Positions 36,101 through 48,691 are shown, numbered from the stretch's first letter. The stretch: DNA of 64,000 bases from Botryotinia globosa (GCA_014898425.1 RCSZ01000005.1:1-64000); one strand, 5' to 3'. Program-made: numbers and translations. Notes: generated from the sequence alone by a model not told the origin.

Positions 36101-37515
36101 TCTTTGAAACGGCCTCACTGCAATTTTCCGAAAGTATTGTAAATGAGACTCCAACAGTCAGGGGCACAAGAAATTAAATGTGAAATATTCATTTATTCCC
36201 CGAAGTTCGGCTCATCGCAAATTGCACCGTCACCTCAGGATTACTGGGTCGGTAGACATTACAACAAAGGCAGGATATCGTAGCCACATGCTTCCTCGCG
36301 AGGTACCCTAATTTCTCACCCGCGCCCTAGAAGATAATCGGATGCTTTAGGAACGGGACGGCCCAAGATGTCCGATTTGCGGACACTATGGCACCGTAAA
36401 GATTTCCGCGACTGCCGCCATGTCAAAGTGAAAACCAGGTCCATTCTAGACCCGTTATCCAAATCAACATAAAAACATGACGATCGAATCAAGGAAAAAA
36501 CTTCCAACCAACAAATCATTCTATTGATCGGGCCTTTTCGATTATCCGTATCCGGGGTACATAACGATGCGGAGGGAATCTGGGGACCCCAAGCAAAAAG
36601 CATAAGCGCCAACTATTTTGAAGACTGCTGAACTCGATACATGGCCAATGAAGAGATCAGACAAGGTTCGGAACAGTACCGAGAGGTCATTGAGTGCCGA
36701 AGCTTGTACTCACGTAGACCAAGGGAAGCCAAAAGACGGAGTTATGTCTGGTGTAGTACCAGTGAACAAAGTTTGTGGGGTAAAGTATGATGGTATCAGT
36801 ATTGCCAATGATTTATCAAGATCTTTAGACCTAGAGATGTGCAGAGAGGAGGCGTGATTCGGTGGTATTGTGGAGATGAAGGATGAATTACTATTCCGCT
36901 ACCGCATCTCCAGATTTCATTGCACAAGAAAAGTTTACTTTCAAGCCATTATCAAAACTAATGATGTGGTCTCCTGATAAAATGTAAAAGGAATGTATAG
37001 AATAATCAATCATTTTGGTAATCTAGTATTGGTCTGCAGAACAAAACTCTTTGTTGGCAACTCAGGAACAGCGGCGCATGACTATTCAGGAAAAACTGGT
37101 ATATTGGTTGAGATGCGAAACAAACGAATTGGATGATAGGGAAGAAGTTATTCCGACCGACCCTCTTGTAAGCTTTCGATCACATGTTACTAGTATGCAG
37201 TTGAAAAACGGAGGTCATGAAGGTATTCACGTGAGATGAGAATGACTATTCGTATACTGGCGTACCGGTATCCATATTCCATCAAAGATTGGAAACAGGT
37301 TGATTGGAAGGTCCAGCGAGAGTAGAAGAGCCCGATTGAAAAGATTGTCAAATAAGGATGATGTTGAGATTCAGGATCATGAGGCTCGTGAAGTCTGTAC
37401 TCTGGAAGCTTTGAAACGAAACTTCTTCTCCGCATTGTGATGTTCTCTCTGGAGTCCGCATACTTCTCTTTCGCGAAAAGCATGATTTTCGGTCCTTTTC
37501 TTCCATCCGTTCGGG

Positions 37516-37830
37516 TTATGGTAACGAGATGGATGCACGTACGTACTGTATGTACGAGTTGTATCCATTCATTTGCGTACGGTACTGGAAGATTTGTGCT
37601 ATTTTCCGTGAATTAGATATTTGGATAATCATGTGATTTGATGATACCTTTGTCGATTGGCAGAAGGGGTTGAACATGTATACTGGTGACACAATCCAGA
37701 AGCGGAAGAATCCAAGGTTCTCATCGTCGTCGCATTGATCGCCTTCACCGTTTGAATTCCCATATGAACAGAAAACTTTTCCAATTTCTCCAACTCGAAA
37801 TTCTACATAGTTTTGTGTCATTTGTGTCAT
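37516..37830 (-). CDS. Possible small hypothetical gene, 104 aa
   Basis: Starts at ATG (MTQMTQNYVEF...) and reads as a non-repetitive, protein-like sequence with an acidic patch (GDQCDDDEN) and FRFWIVSPVYMFNPF. A possible 63-bp intron from GTATCA after CQSTK to cttccag would keep the frame and shorten the product to about 83 aa. No family recognised. It may be chance. Confidence 0.25.
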   Translation of the reverse strand: MTQMTQNYVEFRVGEIGKVFCSYGNSNGEGDQCDDDENLGFFRFWIVSPVYMFNPFCQSTKVSSNHMIIQISNSRKIAQIFQYRTQMNGYNSYIQYVRASISLP

Positions 37831-38545
37831 TTGTCGCTCAAATGTTTATGAGAACGGAATGGTAAAAATGTCATAGAGTTTTCTTGGTGTCTTCTGTTGC
37901 AGAACTAGATGCAGGCGGTGCAGACAGTCTGAGTGCAGTTGATAGGCCGTCTCGAGCGGTTTTGACTCTTGAGGGATCTTTCCATTTCTCGATATATTCC
38001 GGTGAGTGAGAAAAAGGAAATATCAAATGATGATCTTTTTTTCTTGAATGGTGCCTGATTCGTGCGATGCATGTGATTGATGTGTGATGTTCCCCAGCAT
38101 GACACTTTTACTAGTTGATCGTAGGGCTTTATCATGCGCTCGAGGATTCGACGCATTTTGCCCTGCAAAAGTGTACAGACTACAGAGTATTGGCTAGATG
38201 GATGGCAAGGCAAGAATAAGAATGGTCGTACATATGTAGCAGGAGGGGAATTACTGAAAATAGCATCATTTCTCTAACCCTTTGCTTGCTCGTGTTTCTG
38301 TACGATGTGAAAAAGTAGCATAGCATTATGTGAGTTCCACAGATTTCATTGAGTAATTGAGTAGGTACCGTGAAGAAAAATGCGTGAGTGGCTTATTATT
38401 GCCTGCTTGCTTGCTTGGCCACAGTCGGCATCTGTGTAAGGTTTCAATATAATAAGCAACCTCGGTACATGTCATACGATGAGACAAAGTCCCCAGATAC
38501 AGATGATTGACTTGGTTAATGGAGAAATCCTCAAGGACTCGGAGT

Positions 38546-38590
38546 TGTATCTTTGTGCAGTATCTTTGTGCAGTATCTTTGTGCAGTATG
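38546..38590 (+). repeat. Short tandem repeat, 13-bp unit x3
   Basis: Three consecutive copies of 'tatctttgtgcag', the last followed by 'tatg'. Lies in the gene-poor spacer. Confidence 0.85.
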
Positions 38591-39118
38591 TTCGATTGAG
38601 GATCCTAAACTTCGTAACTTCACAACTCTCAAATGGCAATCCAACTATAAGTGGCTAGAATAGATCAGCAGTCTTCATAAATGAAGCACAGAGTACAGTA
38701 CCTAGAAAACGCGAAGAATTCTTGGCACGCGTTGGTTGGATTTTGAATGGGAGATCGGTTATGTCGCCTGAATTCGCCATAAGAGGTAAAAATAATATAA
38801 AACGTGTATTAACAAGGATTTATCCATGGATTTTCTCATAATTTGCGATGCCCCGATTGGGAGTCATCTCCGTACAAGTGACGATGGGTTTGCCAACTTG
38901 GAAAGAATCGTCGGAGCAATATCTACATGGGGAGATCGAGGGGTTAGTAGATCTCGGGGTGGACAAGAGGGAACGAGAGTAAAGTTACTCAAGTAGGCAA
39001 AGTGCTGGCTGGGTTAGATGGATGATGGATGATGGATGATGGATCATGGATGAAGGGAACATGAAGGGATCAGATTACTTGATCGTTTGACAAAACATGA
39101 GTTTATTGTGTAGGGTAT

Positions 39119-39226
39119 CTGGGAGAGAGACTGGGAGAGAGACTGGGAGAGAGACTGGGAGAGAGACTGGGAGAGAGACTGGGAGAGAGACTGGGAGAGA
39201 GACTGGGAGAGAGACTGGGAGAGAGC
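39119..39226 (+). repeat. Minisatellite, 12-bp unit x9
   Basis: Nine perfect or near-perfect copies of ctgggagagaga. The 68-codon frame on the minus strand over it (repeated Ser-Leu-Ser-Pro) is a translation of the repeat, not a gene. Confidence 0.95.
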
Positions 39227-39769
39227 TTGATGAGAACTTTGTCCAGAACAGGAATAAATAGAATAATGGATAAAATAATCAATAGCATGATGAAATCTAT
39301 AGAACTCATATGCTCTAAAAAGAAAAGTAATATTGAAGCTGGTACGGGAAATTATACTCTCTTATGCTGTGATACTTGTCAGCTTTCTCCTTGGTTCTCT
39401 TTCAGCAAGACCTGGTGCTCGCTGGTGGTCGTTTTTACTCCGTAGAGAACGAAATCCATCCATGGTTGAACAAATCAATTTTGTGGCGTCGGTAAATTCG
39501 TAAAGATTACTTTTAACTCGACGAGGGTTGGAGTCTTTTGATAGGTCTGCGATCAATGAAGAATCGACGGCGTAAGAAACTAGCAAATTTCTTGATCATG
39601 GCGATACCCGTAGCGGCGCCCGTGGTAGGTGTAGGCTCGTAGGATATTATGATAAGTACTTTGTATGCTCGATAAGTACCTACTACCTAGTAGTCTCTCA
39701 CAGAGCCAGAAGACGAAAATTCGATGGTGATTGGCTTGAAAGACTTCAATGTTCGTGTGTGAGGGATGT

Positions 39770-39922
39770 GTAGAAGGTGTAGAAGGTGTAGAAGGTGTAG
39801 AAGGTGTAGAAGGTGTAGAAGGTGTAGAAGGTGTAGAAGGTGTAGAAGGTGTAGAAGGTGTAGAAGGTGTAGAAGGTGTAGAAGGTGTAGAAGGTGTAGA
39901 AGGTGTAGAAGGTGTAGAAGGT
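39770..39922 (+). repeat. Minisatellite, 9-bp unit x17
   Basis: Seventeen perfect copies of gtagaaggt. Because the unit is three codons long, four frames stay open through it and give repeated Val-Glu-Gly, Cys-Arg-Arg, His-Leu-Leu or Thr-Phe-Tyr. None is a credible gene. The absence of mismatches suggests a recent or unstable array. Confidence 0.97.
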
Positions 39923-40988
39923 GTGGGAGCGAGAACAAGGGGATTGTAGATGAAGGGGTAGTTGGTGATGGTGATGGTGTTGGTGATGGGGATGGCCGGC
40001 CTCAGGAATCAGGATGTTGTGTTGATTTGATATTGATACCCTTTGAACTCCTATTTCGACATGAGAAAGTTTTACCAAATAATTATGAATAATTGATAAT
40101 ATTTGACATGCATTTTGAGTTCCAAATTCCAATCCATTTCATCTAATAGTTTCTACATCGGGTTATACAACAGATATAAAGTTTGAACTTTATTGTCTAT
40201 ATGTAGTTACCTAGACTAGGTATGATACTTTATACAGTATATTCAAATCATATATTCCAATAAAATATGAGATATGAAATCTTATTATTCATATTCATCT
40301 GAGATATTCATTCTTCCATTGCTCTTGGCTTTCCATTTCATCATCTTTCTCTCTGATTCTTTGCCATCGACGTCCACACTTATATACTCTTCCTTGGAAT
40401 TATCCATCCAGAACACTGGGCAATCCCAAAGCAGATCTGGGTTAGAACTTGGAACTTAGAACTCAGAACATCGAATCTTGATTCTTCTCCTTCTTTTGTG
40501 AACAAGCGTCAGGTGTGTTTGGTGCCGTTGAATGACAAGTAGAAGCTCTGATATCCCATTGGAATATTGAAATAAGTGAGTGTCTTGAAGCTGACACAGC
40601 CTATTTGTTACGTTACTTACGGAGTATAGAGGAGTTTGGTGGTGGTAGGTAAAGACTCAAGAGATACCCGTGGACTTCAACCCTGTTGGCACCTTGTTTG
40701 TTCCTGGTGGGTGAAAGTGCATATATAGTCATCCCCTACTTGATAGTTTTCATACTCTACCCAAAAGAGTTTAAGGAAGGGAAAGCTGTGACTTGACAGG
40801 AATTTCTGGCCTGTTGACCAAGAAAGCAAAACGCACCAAGGAAAAAAGGGAGGGAGGGAAGAAAGAAAGAAAGAACGAAAGAGAGGCAGCATAATTAAGG
40901 AAAATCTTGAACCAAATTGATGGGATATTACCGGAATATCTATCTAATTGTCACACACCCTACATGTTACATATTACATGACAGCGAC

Positions 40989-41019
40989 ACCCACCTCACC
41001 CACCTCACCCACCTCACCC
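40989..41019 (+). repeat. Short tandem repeat, 9-bp unit x3-4
   Basis: Copies of cacccacct in tandem, in the C/T/A-rich leader of the downstream regulator gene. Confidence 0.85.
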
Positions 41020-41089
41020 AGCTACTCCCTCGCTCACTCAGACCATCATCCCTCCACCCATCCACACGACATAATAATCTGTTTATGCC

Positions 41090-41270
41090 ACACGATACCA
41101 CACGATACCACACGATACCATACCATACTATACTATCCCATCCACTACCTCACGATACCATACCATACTATACTATCCCATCCACTACCACACGATACCA
41201 TACCATCCCATCCCATCCCATCCACTACCACACGATACCATACCATCCCATCCCATCCCATCCACTCACC
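41090..41270 (+). repeat. Imperfect ~40-bp tandem repeat x4
   Basis: Four units built from 'cacgatacca', 'taccata' or 'taccatccca', and 'tcccatccactacc'. Shorter internal repeats (ccacacgata, catcc) lie within. The long frames at 40917-41466 are translations of this repeat. Confidence 0.85.
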
Positions 41271-41741
41271 ACCACCTTCTTCTCCAATCTCCACGAATAC
41301 ACTCGGTTCCATCAAAAGGCGCATCATCACACTTCAACCCTCACTTCAACCCTCACTTCACCCCTCATCGTACAACATATCCCATATCCACCCATCTACA
41401 CCTCTCTTTCGATTTCCACACTTTCAACCACCTCAATATCTACACGACGCAGATATCTCTGAATAGCCACTCTCACCTCTTCTTACCTCTTCTTACCTCT
41501 TTCCTCACACTCTCTCCGCTTTACTACATCCACTCTTTCCATACCACACCTACCTAGTCTCTCGTCAATCCACATTAATAAACCACTTCAACCACTTAAC
41601 TGTCATTTATCGACTCTCGCGAATCCACTTTAATATTGTTTGTTGCTTCACCATTGTTTTTCTTCTCCCCTTCACTTCTCTCCAAACAATCCTCGAGTCT
41701 ATATTAAGTCTTGTACTATTATCACCTTTTCCATTACTCCC

Positions 41742-41787
41742 TCGTCACTCGTCACTCGTCACTCGTCACTCGTCGCTCGTCGCTCTT
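41742..41787 (+). repeat. Short tandem repeat, 7-bp unit x6
   Basis: About six copies of tcgtcac with variants tcgtcgc and ttcgctc at the end. Confidence 0.85.
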
Positions 41788-41944
41788 CGCTCTTCCAATC
41801 CTTCAACATTCACCATCATAATTCCAAAAGAAAGAAGAAGAAAAAAGAGGGAATTCAATCAAAATCATATAGTTCAAGCCACCAGCCTCACATAATTTCC
41901 ATCCAATTATAGCGACCTCACGATCCTTCAACCCCCGCATCTCC

Positions 41945-42097
41945 ATGAAACGAGCATCCCGTCTCCGCCATACAGGATTATACGGACCGAATAAAGTACT
42001 CCAGAAATCCAATATTTTGATTCTATCGTCTTTTCTATCCTACGAGCCTACCAAGCTATCCAAAACAGCACCGACACCAAATACACTTTTGCAATAA
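41945..42097 (+). promoter_or_regulatory. Possible upstream ORF in the leader of the Zn2Cys6 gene
   Basis: A 50-codon frame starting at ATG and ending 378 nt before the main ATG at 42476. If the transcript starts upstream of 41945 it would act as a uORF. Transcript extent is not known. Confidence 0.25.
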
Positions 42098-42475
42098 ACT
42101 CCACATACCCCAGACGACACAAGACAACAATTAGAACGCAGATTCATTTCATTTAGCACGACGTCGATATCAATCACACGAAGTATATCAAAATCATTGG
42201 TACAGTTAGTACAGTAAGGCTGGCTTTATGTTCCAGTGCTAGGCAGTGCTAGGTAATATCGACCCAAAAGCGAACATTCCGCGGCTTTGGTGTACAGGTT
42301 CAATTTGATCGTCAATTCTACAGCCTTATTCGCTTTTCTATCGTTTGACTGGACTGGACTGGACTGGACTCGACTCAACCCTCACCCGATTCGATTAGAC
42401 TTATCAATTGAACTGATCGTCGTATCGATAATCAAAATTAAATCTCATCTGCCTTAATTTCTTCCACCACCCATC

Positions 42476-44636
42476 ATGTCGTCTTCGTCCTCGGTGAAAA
42501 GAGCGTGCGACGCATGCCATCGTCGAAAGGTCAAATGTGACGGTATCAACCCATGCCGCAATTGCTCTTCAGCACAATTAGCTTGCACTTATCATGCTAT
42601 CCCACAAAAGAAAGGACCAAAGGGTTCAAGAGCCAAAGTTATCAGCGAATTAAGACAAAATCAACAATCGTCACTTTCAGCCAAAACTGCAAACCGCATG
42701 AATGGTGTTCAAAGTCCACCATGCAGTCCTACACTCGCACCAACCCCAGGCCTTCTTACAACGGAAATGGTGAAGGAATGTACGGAATTCTTCTTCGCGA
42801 ACATGTATCCTACGATGCCGATATTGCACAGGGAGAGATTGGAGCAACAAGCACTATATGTTGATCAGAATGTCGATACATACTGTCTCTTAACCGCGAT
42901 GTGTGCATTTATGATGATCCAACCTGGAATGGGAATACCTGGTGATCCTCTTGGATTAGACAATCTCCCAGGCGCGAACATTGTCTCTGGAACCTTATTG
43001 CTGGAAGAGACCTTGAAGGTTAGGAAAAGTTACGACTACTGCGAATCACCTACACAAAACAGCCTGGTCACTAGCTTTTTCATCTTTGCATGCTACTACG
43101 GATTGGATCTACATAACAAGGCTTGGTTCCATTTACGAGAAGCTACAACATTGGCACACACCTTGGAAATGGTTAAAGAGGAGACATATCATCAATTTGA
43201 TATTGTTGAATCATCACGAAGACGTAGATTGTATTGGTTGTTGTTCGTCACGGAAAGGTGAGATTCGTGTCAAGGCAACTCGGTATCAAATGCTAACAAA
43301 GTCATAGATCATATGCGCTTCAACGCCATCGACCTCTGTCTCTGCAAGCCACGATTAACCTTCCTTCGATCAACGATGACCCCACTGATCCCCAGAATCA
43401 TCATTTGCATGGATTCATCCATCTCGTAAACGTCTACCGACCATTCGATGATCAATTTGTCGCACTCTGGAACAAGACCAGGACCGATTGTTCTCCAGCC
43501 TATCTTTCATCTCTCCAAAAACAACTATCCGAAGCCCTCCCAGTCTATCTTAACACGACAGAAAATCAAACAGCAGATCTCAGAACTAGTCAACAATGGC
43601 TAAGAACAATGGTATGGCAATTGAGTATACAAAATGGATGTCTCAGTAGCAACTGTGATGATCCAAGTATGACATTTCAGTATCCAGTCGATATTGCTAG
43701 AGATTTGGCACAGATGACAAGTCAATTCAGTCATCAGAGCATGGAAGTTCACGGTGTTGGATTGGTGAGTATTCTTCCTTTGATTGTTTCTATACCCAAC
43801 TTGCTAACGGTAAAAATTTATAGATTGAGAAACTGTTCGATGTCGCTTGTTCATTAACCGATGTTCTCTCCCTTCTCCCTGCGAAGTCTGATCCGTTCAC
43901 AATGGGTCCACGCGACTACCTTCATCAATTCATGACAATGCTCTCCATTCTCCGCAACGGCGATCATCGCTTTCTTCCTCTTCTTCTGAACAAAGTTCAC
44001 GATGTCCTTCCTGGTCTCGTCAATCCCATGTTACAGAATGCTCCCGAAAATGCTCAAATGTGCGCGGATGTTGACCTTTTTGATGGATTTGGCAACACTG
44101 GTATTAGCATTCCTCCTCAAAATTACAATACCATGGCTACCAGTGGCCCCAACGATTACAAGATGGCACATTCGAATGGAGGATTGGCATTCGACAAGAG
44201 AATTGAGGAATTGAGCAGTCCAAGTGTCACGGGTAGTATGTCTGCCGAAACCACTCCCTTCACATCACCGCCTATCATGAATCCTGGAATGGAGTATCAA
44301 GCTTTGGATTATCCGGGATTTCATGATCTGAATGGCCATGCTCACGGAATGGATTTCAAGAGAGAGTTTGGTGTCGAAAATGGAGAGAGTTCTTTCGCGG
44401 TTTCGAGTCCTGGTGGTATGAGTGAAATGAGCACTGGAGTTGCTAGTGTGAATGGAAATGGAATTGGTGGAAGAAGACCTCCGATACGACAAGGAAGTGG
44501 AAGTAGTTATGGTATGCCACTGCCCCGGAGTATACCAGAGTTCAATCATGGTCACTTCTCGCGAGCTAGTACTGGCGGAGATGATATGGGAGTAGGTGTG
44601 AATGGTGTTGATTTATCGCATCATGGGTATAGATAA
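42476..44636 (+). CDS. Zn2Cys6 fungal transcription factor
   Basis: Three exons: 42476-43257, 43308-43764 and 43824-44636, 683 aa. The N-terminal binuclear zinc cluster has Cys at 11, 14, 21, 27, 30 and 37 in KRACDACHRRKVKC...PCRNC...C. It is followed by the basic linker KKGPKGSRAK, a form common in sugar-responsive regulators. The middle region (about 75-400) fits the fungal-specific transcription factor domain, with the usual segments 'RRRRLYWLLFVTER-SYALQR' spanning the first intron. The C-terminus is rich in Gly, Ser and Asn and probably disordered. Introns are 50 and 59 bp with classical gctaac branch points. Overall resemblance is to carbohydrate-utilisation regulators of the AmyR/MalR-like type, but I cannot name it. 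The 5' region is unusually long and repeat-rich. Confidence 0.93.
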
Positions 44637-46240
44637 GTGAAGTGATTTGTTGTTTGGGAAAATGACACATCTTGGGAGCGGAATATCCTGCAAGGGAACG
44701 AAATGCAAACGATCTCTTTGTCGATCATCGGATTCATCATTGCAATCGATTTTATGTACACTTCGCCACGGCCCAATGTCATAAACGGAGCTCACGGTAT
44801 TCGCTATGTCATCTTGGTTGCAGGATGATCGTGTCGAAAAGCGGAACCGTATTGGCAGTCAATTTTGCGTGGATCTGTTCGCAGATATGAAAGCATCTAC
44901 GAGAATGGAGGCAAAGACACATTTCTTAGTTTGCTTAGCTTGACCGACTCTGTCGATCTCGAAGGATTGGGGCAGAAGCTTGGAATTGAGATACGTGGTG
45001 GTGTATGTGTTATATGATGAGCTGGTTGTATTGGCGAATATGCAACTGAGTTTTATGGAATGGGAAATGGCAATTAAAGGACTAAGGGTAGGAACGACAA
45101 GGAACGGAAAATAAGTCATACGGTTTGATGTTGGTGTTTGGGGTTTGGTGAATTGATGAGATCTGATTAATGTTTTGGTGTTTATGTTGTATGAGTCGAG
45201 GAAAGCAAAGGGGACCGAGTTGGGAATCAAAGGGAGTGCGAGTCGTTGAATGTATATCCAATGTTTTATGTATGTTATGGGGGCTCTTGTGTGATGATGC
45301 GATGTTGTTCATGGTAGAATACGGTGGTTAGCGTGTCTGTTTAGATATACGATATGATATCCAGTTTGATTCATTTATTCGATTTGTTGATATGTTGGTA
45401 TGTTGAGATAGGTGAGATAGGTGAGATAATAATTGTTGAAGAGGACAACTAGTCCTTTGTAGATGTGAGACTAGCCGTTGAGCTAAGTAGCACCCAGACC
45501 AACGCAGGTGATGATGTCGTCCGATGTGCTACGCTTGTGAGTTCTGCTAATTCAGAATCTGGTGCGGAGGAAAGGGAAACATCGCGGACCGAAGGCAATC
45601 TTGAGGTCGAGGATGTTTCTGATCTAAATTCAACGAAAGGCAGCAAAAACTTCGAAACTACACTTGGCCTTGATGGAGTAGGCGGTTCACGCACGACCTA
45701 GGAATCTAGGGGTGGCCAAAGCAGAGAAGCTCAAAGAATGCGACCACTGCTGTTCTTTCAAGGCGGGCTACTTTTGAAGTCGGCCTTGCTGCAATCATTT
45801 CATGACGGAATGTAACAATCATCATTGGCGGCTCGATTGAGGTGTCAATACACACATTTGCTGTGCTGGTCTGTTCCGCTTAGATACACTTCGACTCGGA
45901 GTGTATGTAGATGTAAAGTTCAGGTCTTATGATTTTAAATGTCGAGTTCATTACCACGTGAATGTAAGATACAAATACCCCCTTGCCCCCCTGCCCCCCT
46001 GCCCCCTGCCCCCTGCCCCCCGCTGTTCGGACCTCCGCTTCAGGCCTTCCGACATCCCGAAAAGTCTAGATCAATCAACCTTGTCTGGCACTACTGCGGG
46101 GAATCATCAAGTAAATGCTTCGTATTACTGCACCAACAAAATCATTTCAAACCGTTCATACAATATGAGGATTTCTGACCTGATCATAATCGCATCATTT
46201 ACCCCGAACCGCGGGTGGAAATAATGCTGTTTCCGCAGCA
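44637..46240. other. Intergenic between the two Zn2Cys6 genes
   Basis: About 1.6 kb. Minus frames at 44859-45230 and 45449-45694 look like chance (the second opens only at GTG). It contains a C-run array near the right end, listed separately. The left part is the 3' flank of the first regulator. Confidence 0.5.
45978..46021 (-). promoter_or_regulatory. C-run array, potential G-quadruplex on the minus strand
   Basis: Six consecutive C-runs of 5-6 bases separated by TTG or TG. The minus strand therefore carries six G-runs with loops of 2-3 nt, well above the minimum for a G-quadruplex. It lies about 220 bp before the ATG of the second Zn2Cys6 gene. Confidence 0.7.
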
Positions 46241-48691
46241 ATGCGGTCGCGTACAGGATGGTAAATATCTTCTCTCATTGCCTACTGTAGAATTCATTTC
46301 AATGGCCAATCTGCTAACCTGCGCCTTCGTATTGTCAGTCAAACATGCCGCCAACGAAAGCTCAAGTGCGACGAAATCAAGCCAGAATGTGGACAATGTC
46401 GCAAAGCTTCAAGACAATGTGTACTTAGCGACGGAGTAGTATTCAGACATCAACAAAATGCTTCGATGAACGGCGGTGAAGATGTTATTTCTGGTGAAAA
46501 AGGTGGCCGATTGGGTGCATTTTTTGCATACAGGAATACATTTGATGAGAACAGCATTTGGGTCGATGTGCCAAAGAACGGTGCGTTATAATCTACCGGA
46601 GTGAAAATCAATCCTAAGATGAAGGATTTGGAATCTGATTTGGCAATTGACAGTAACCTTCTTTAATGTCATCGATCCATACAACATGGAAGCGACTCCT
46701 GAGCCTGAACAATCCACAGAATCTACCCTTCCCACCGCAACCACTATAGACGAGACTGTCAATGACATTTCTACTTATCTCCAGTTTGAGGAAGCACCTG
46801 GGTTGGAAGCTCTTTCCACGGCGGCGACTACGAATATGGAATATATGCCTCAATTATCGGTGCATACACAATCACCAAGAAGTCTCAACACTCCCCAGCA
46901 CTCTGCCAATAACCTCGACTTTATATTGAACCCTACAAGACCGGAAGCCCGTCAGAGTATGGCAATAATAATTTTCTTATTCATTAAATCCTCGGCTAAT
47001 GCTACTGCGATAGACTCACCCCTTATTGATCCATCTTTAAGATCACTCTCTAGGACGAACACTTTCATCCGTGATGCTGATAGTGTGAGAGAGCATGAAG
47101 TTGCGTTTCTATTGAGACATTTTGGAGAGACTACCGGACAATGGTGAGTTGAGATTACATCAAGATCGGAAGCATAATTAATCATGTTAGGATGGATTTA
47201 TTCGACCTCGGGTGCTACTTCGCGCACCATGTCCCCATTCTCGCCGTCTCGAATCCTTTGCTCAAATACTCAGTATGCGCATATGCTGCCAAACAGCTTT
47301 CGCGTGTTGGGGGAAGAAAAGCGATAGTTGGTGGCCTAGTCAGTGAGCAAGCACTTATGGAGCTCTATCCAAATTCGGATAAGGTCGACTGGGTTTACAT
47401 AAGTGCAAAATACTACGACAAAGCAATTTCGCTATTAGTAGAGGAGCTCTCCAAGTCGGGTGGAAAAGATTTTCCTAGTACGCCCACGTTCGATGGTCAT
47501 TTTAATTCCCCAGTAAATATTGAATCCCCACAGAGTACCCCTTCCCAATCGAATAAGCGACGGCGACTATCGAAGCCGATACACCGTGACGCCGATGAGA
47601 CAATTGCAGCCGCCGCTATACTCTGCGTTTATGAATTTCTCGACAATGCTTTGCATGCTTGGTCTCGACATCTTAGTGGAACTAAGTCCTTGTTCGACCT
47701 AGCGGAAAGGGAAGGCATGATGCCTCTTCATTCGCCTTCACCTAGCACTCCAGGATCATTATCATTTCGGACTAAGCCTTCGGTTGCTAGGAGAGCTACA
47801 TTTTGGAATTTCGCCCGCCAGGACTTTCTGGCAGCTTGTTAGTATTTGAAACCTCACAGTTTTGACGATTCTAACTTTAAACTAGTCATCAATGAAGGAC
47901 AAACGCGACTCGACACAGAAGACTGGGATCTTTGGCGTGCGGCTGGACTCCTGATAGATGATCAAGGATTTGTTATTCCAAGCAACAAGGATAGTTCATA
48001 TCCAGAGTTGCAGATGTCTATGCGTGAAGATATGATTTCAAATGCCTTGATTTGGCTCATGTCGAAAATTGTTAATTTTATTGCTACTGGTGATTCTATC
48101 GATAATGTCTATCCTCAGGATAGAGGTAGCCCTACCGCTGTTTTTGGTATCAATCAAATGACTCTACTCGAAAGATGGCACGAGCTGGCAAATGAGCTGG
48201 AAGTTTGGTATCGAGGTTTGCCAGATACCTTCAAACCATGCGCTCGTTTATCGACAATCACAGATGGCAGTCTACCGCAAGACTCACCGAGAACAGTATT
48301 CCCAGAAATATGGTATAGTATTCCAATGTGTGGCTCAACAATGCAGTCATATCATTTTACGAGGATCCTCCTACTTACCAATAAGCCCCACGAATCCACT
48401 ACAAAGAGAACAACCGTTTCAAATAGGCTCCACTCATATCGGTCTATTGAGATGGAGGTTCGCCACCATAGTCAAGAAATCTGCGGCATTGCTCTAGGAA
48501 GGCCGGAAGGTTCCGTGAGGATTCACCAAGTGCAGCCTCTGTTTATCGCAGGTCAATGCTTGACAGAAACGAAAGAGCGGAAAGTAATACTTGACTTGCT
48601 GAGGGACATTGAAATTGATCTTGGCTGGGCGACTGATTATCGTGTCAAACAATTGGTGAAAGATTGGAACTGGCATGAAAGTATGATATGA
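46241..48691 (+). CDS. Zn2Cys6 fungal transcription factor, six exons
   Basis: Exons 46241-46260, 46339-46580, 46654-46956, 47014-47143, 47191-47837 and 47886-48691, 715 aa. Only 20 nt of coding sequence lie in the first exon; splicing gives MRSRTGCQTCRQRKLKCDE with zinc-cluster Cys at 7, 10, 17, 24, 27 and 34. The long C-terminal part matches the fungal-specific transcription factor 2 layout: VREHEVAFLLRHFGETTGQW-MDLFDLGCYFA, a GTKSLFDLAERE segment, RRATFWNFARQDFLAAF-INEGQ, and a C-terminal HHSQEICGIA...IDLGWATDY. The fourth intron boundary (46957-47013, 57 bp) is in-frame and open, so retention is also possible. The fifth intron (47838-47885) removes an in-frame TAG. Introns are 47-78 bp. 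Target genes unknown. Confidence 0.9.

Larger units (their letters stand above)
33171..42475. other. 9.3-kb gene-poor spacer with clustered minisatellites
   Basis: No confident gene. Frames reach about 100 codons, with no family resemblance. The right third holds at least six independent short tandem arrays, listed separately, and a pyrimidine-rich leader before the Zn2Cys6 gene. Base composition is ordinary. It may contain non-coding transcripts or unrecognised small genes; one candidate (37516-37830) is listed. Confidence 0.6.

Noticed and set aside
39746..40132. Frames through the gtagaaggt array on both strands
   Set aside because: Four frames stay open because the unit is 9 bp; these are repeat translations.
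40917..41466. Two long overlapping frames of 172-181 codons
   Set aside because: They cross imperfect repeats rich in Thr, Pro, Ser, His and Tyr and overlap each other; pyrimidine-rich leader DNA.
44859..45230. 123-codon minus frame downstream of the first Zn2Cys6 gene
   Set aside because: Lies in the 3' flank of the plus-strand gene, has no family resemblance and a biased composition.
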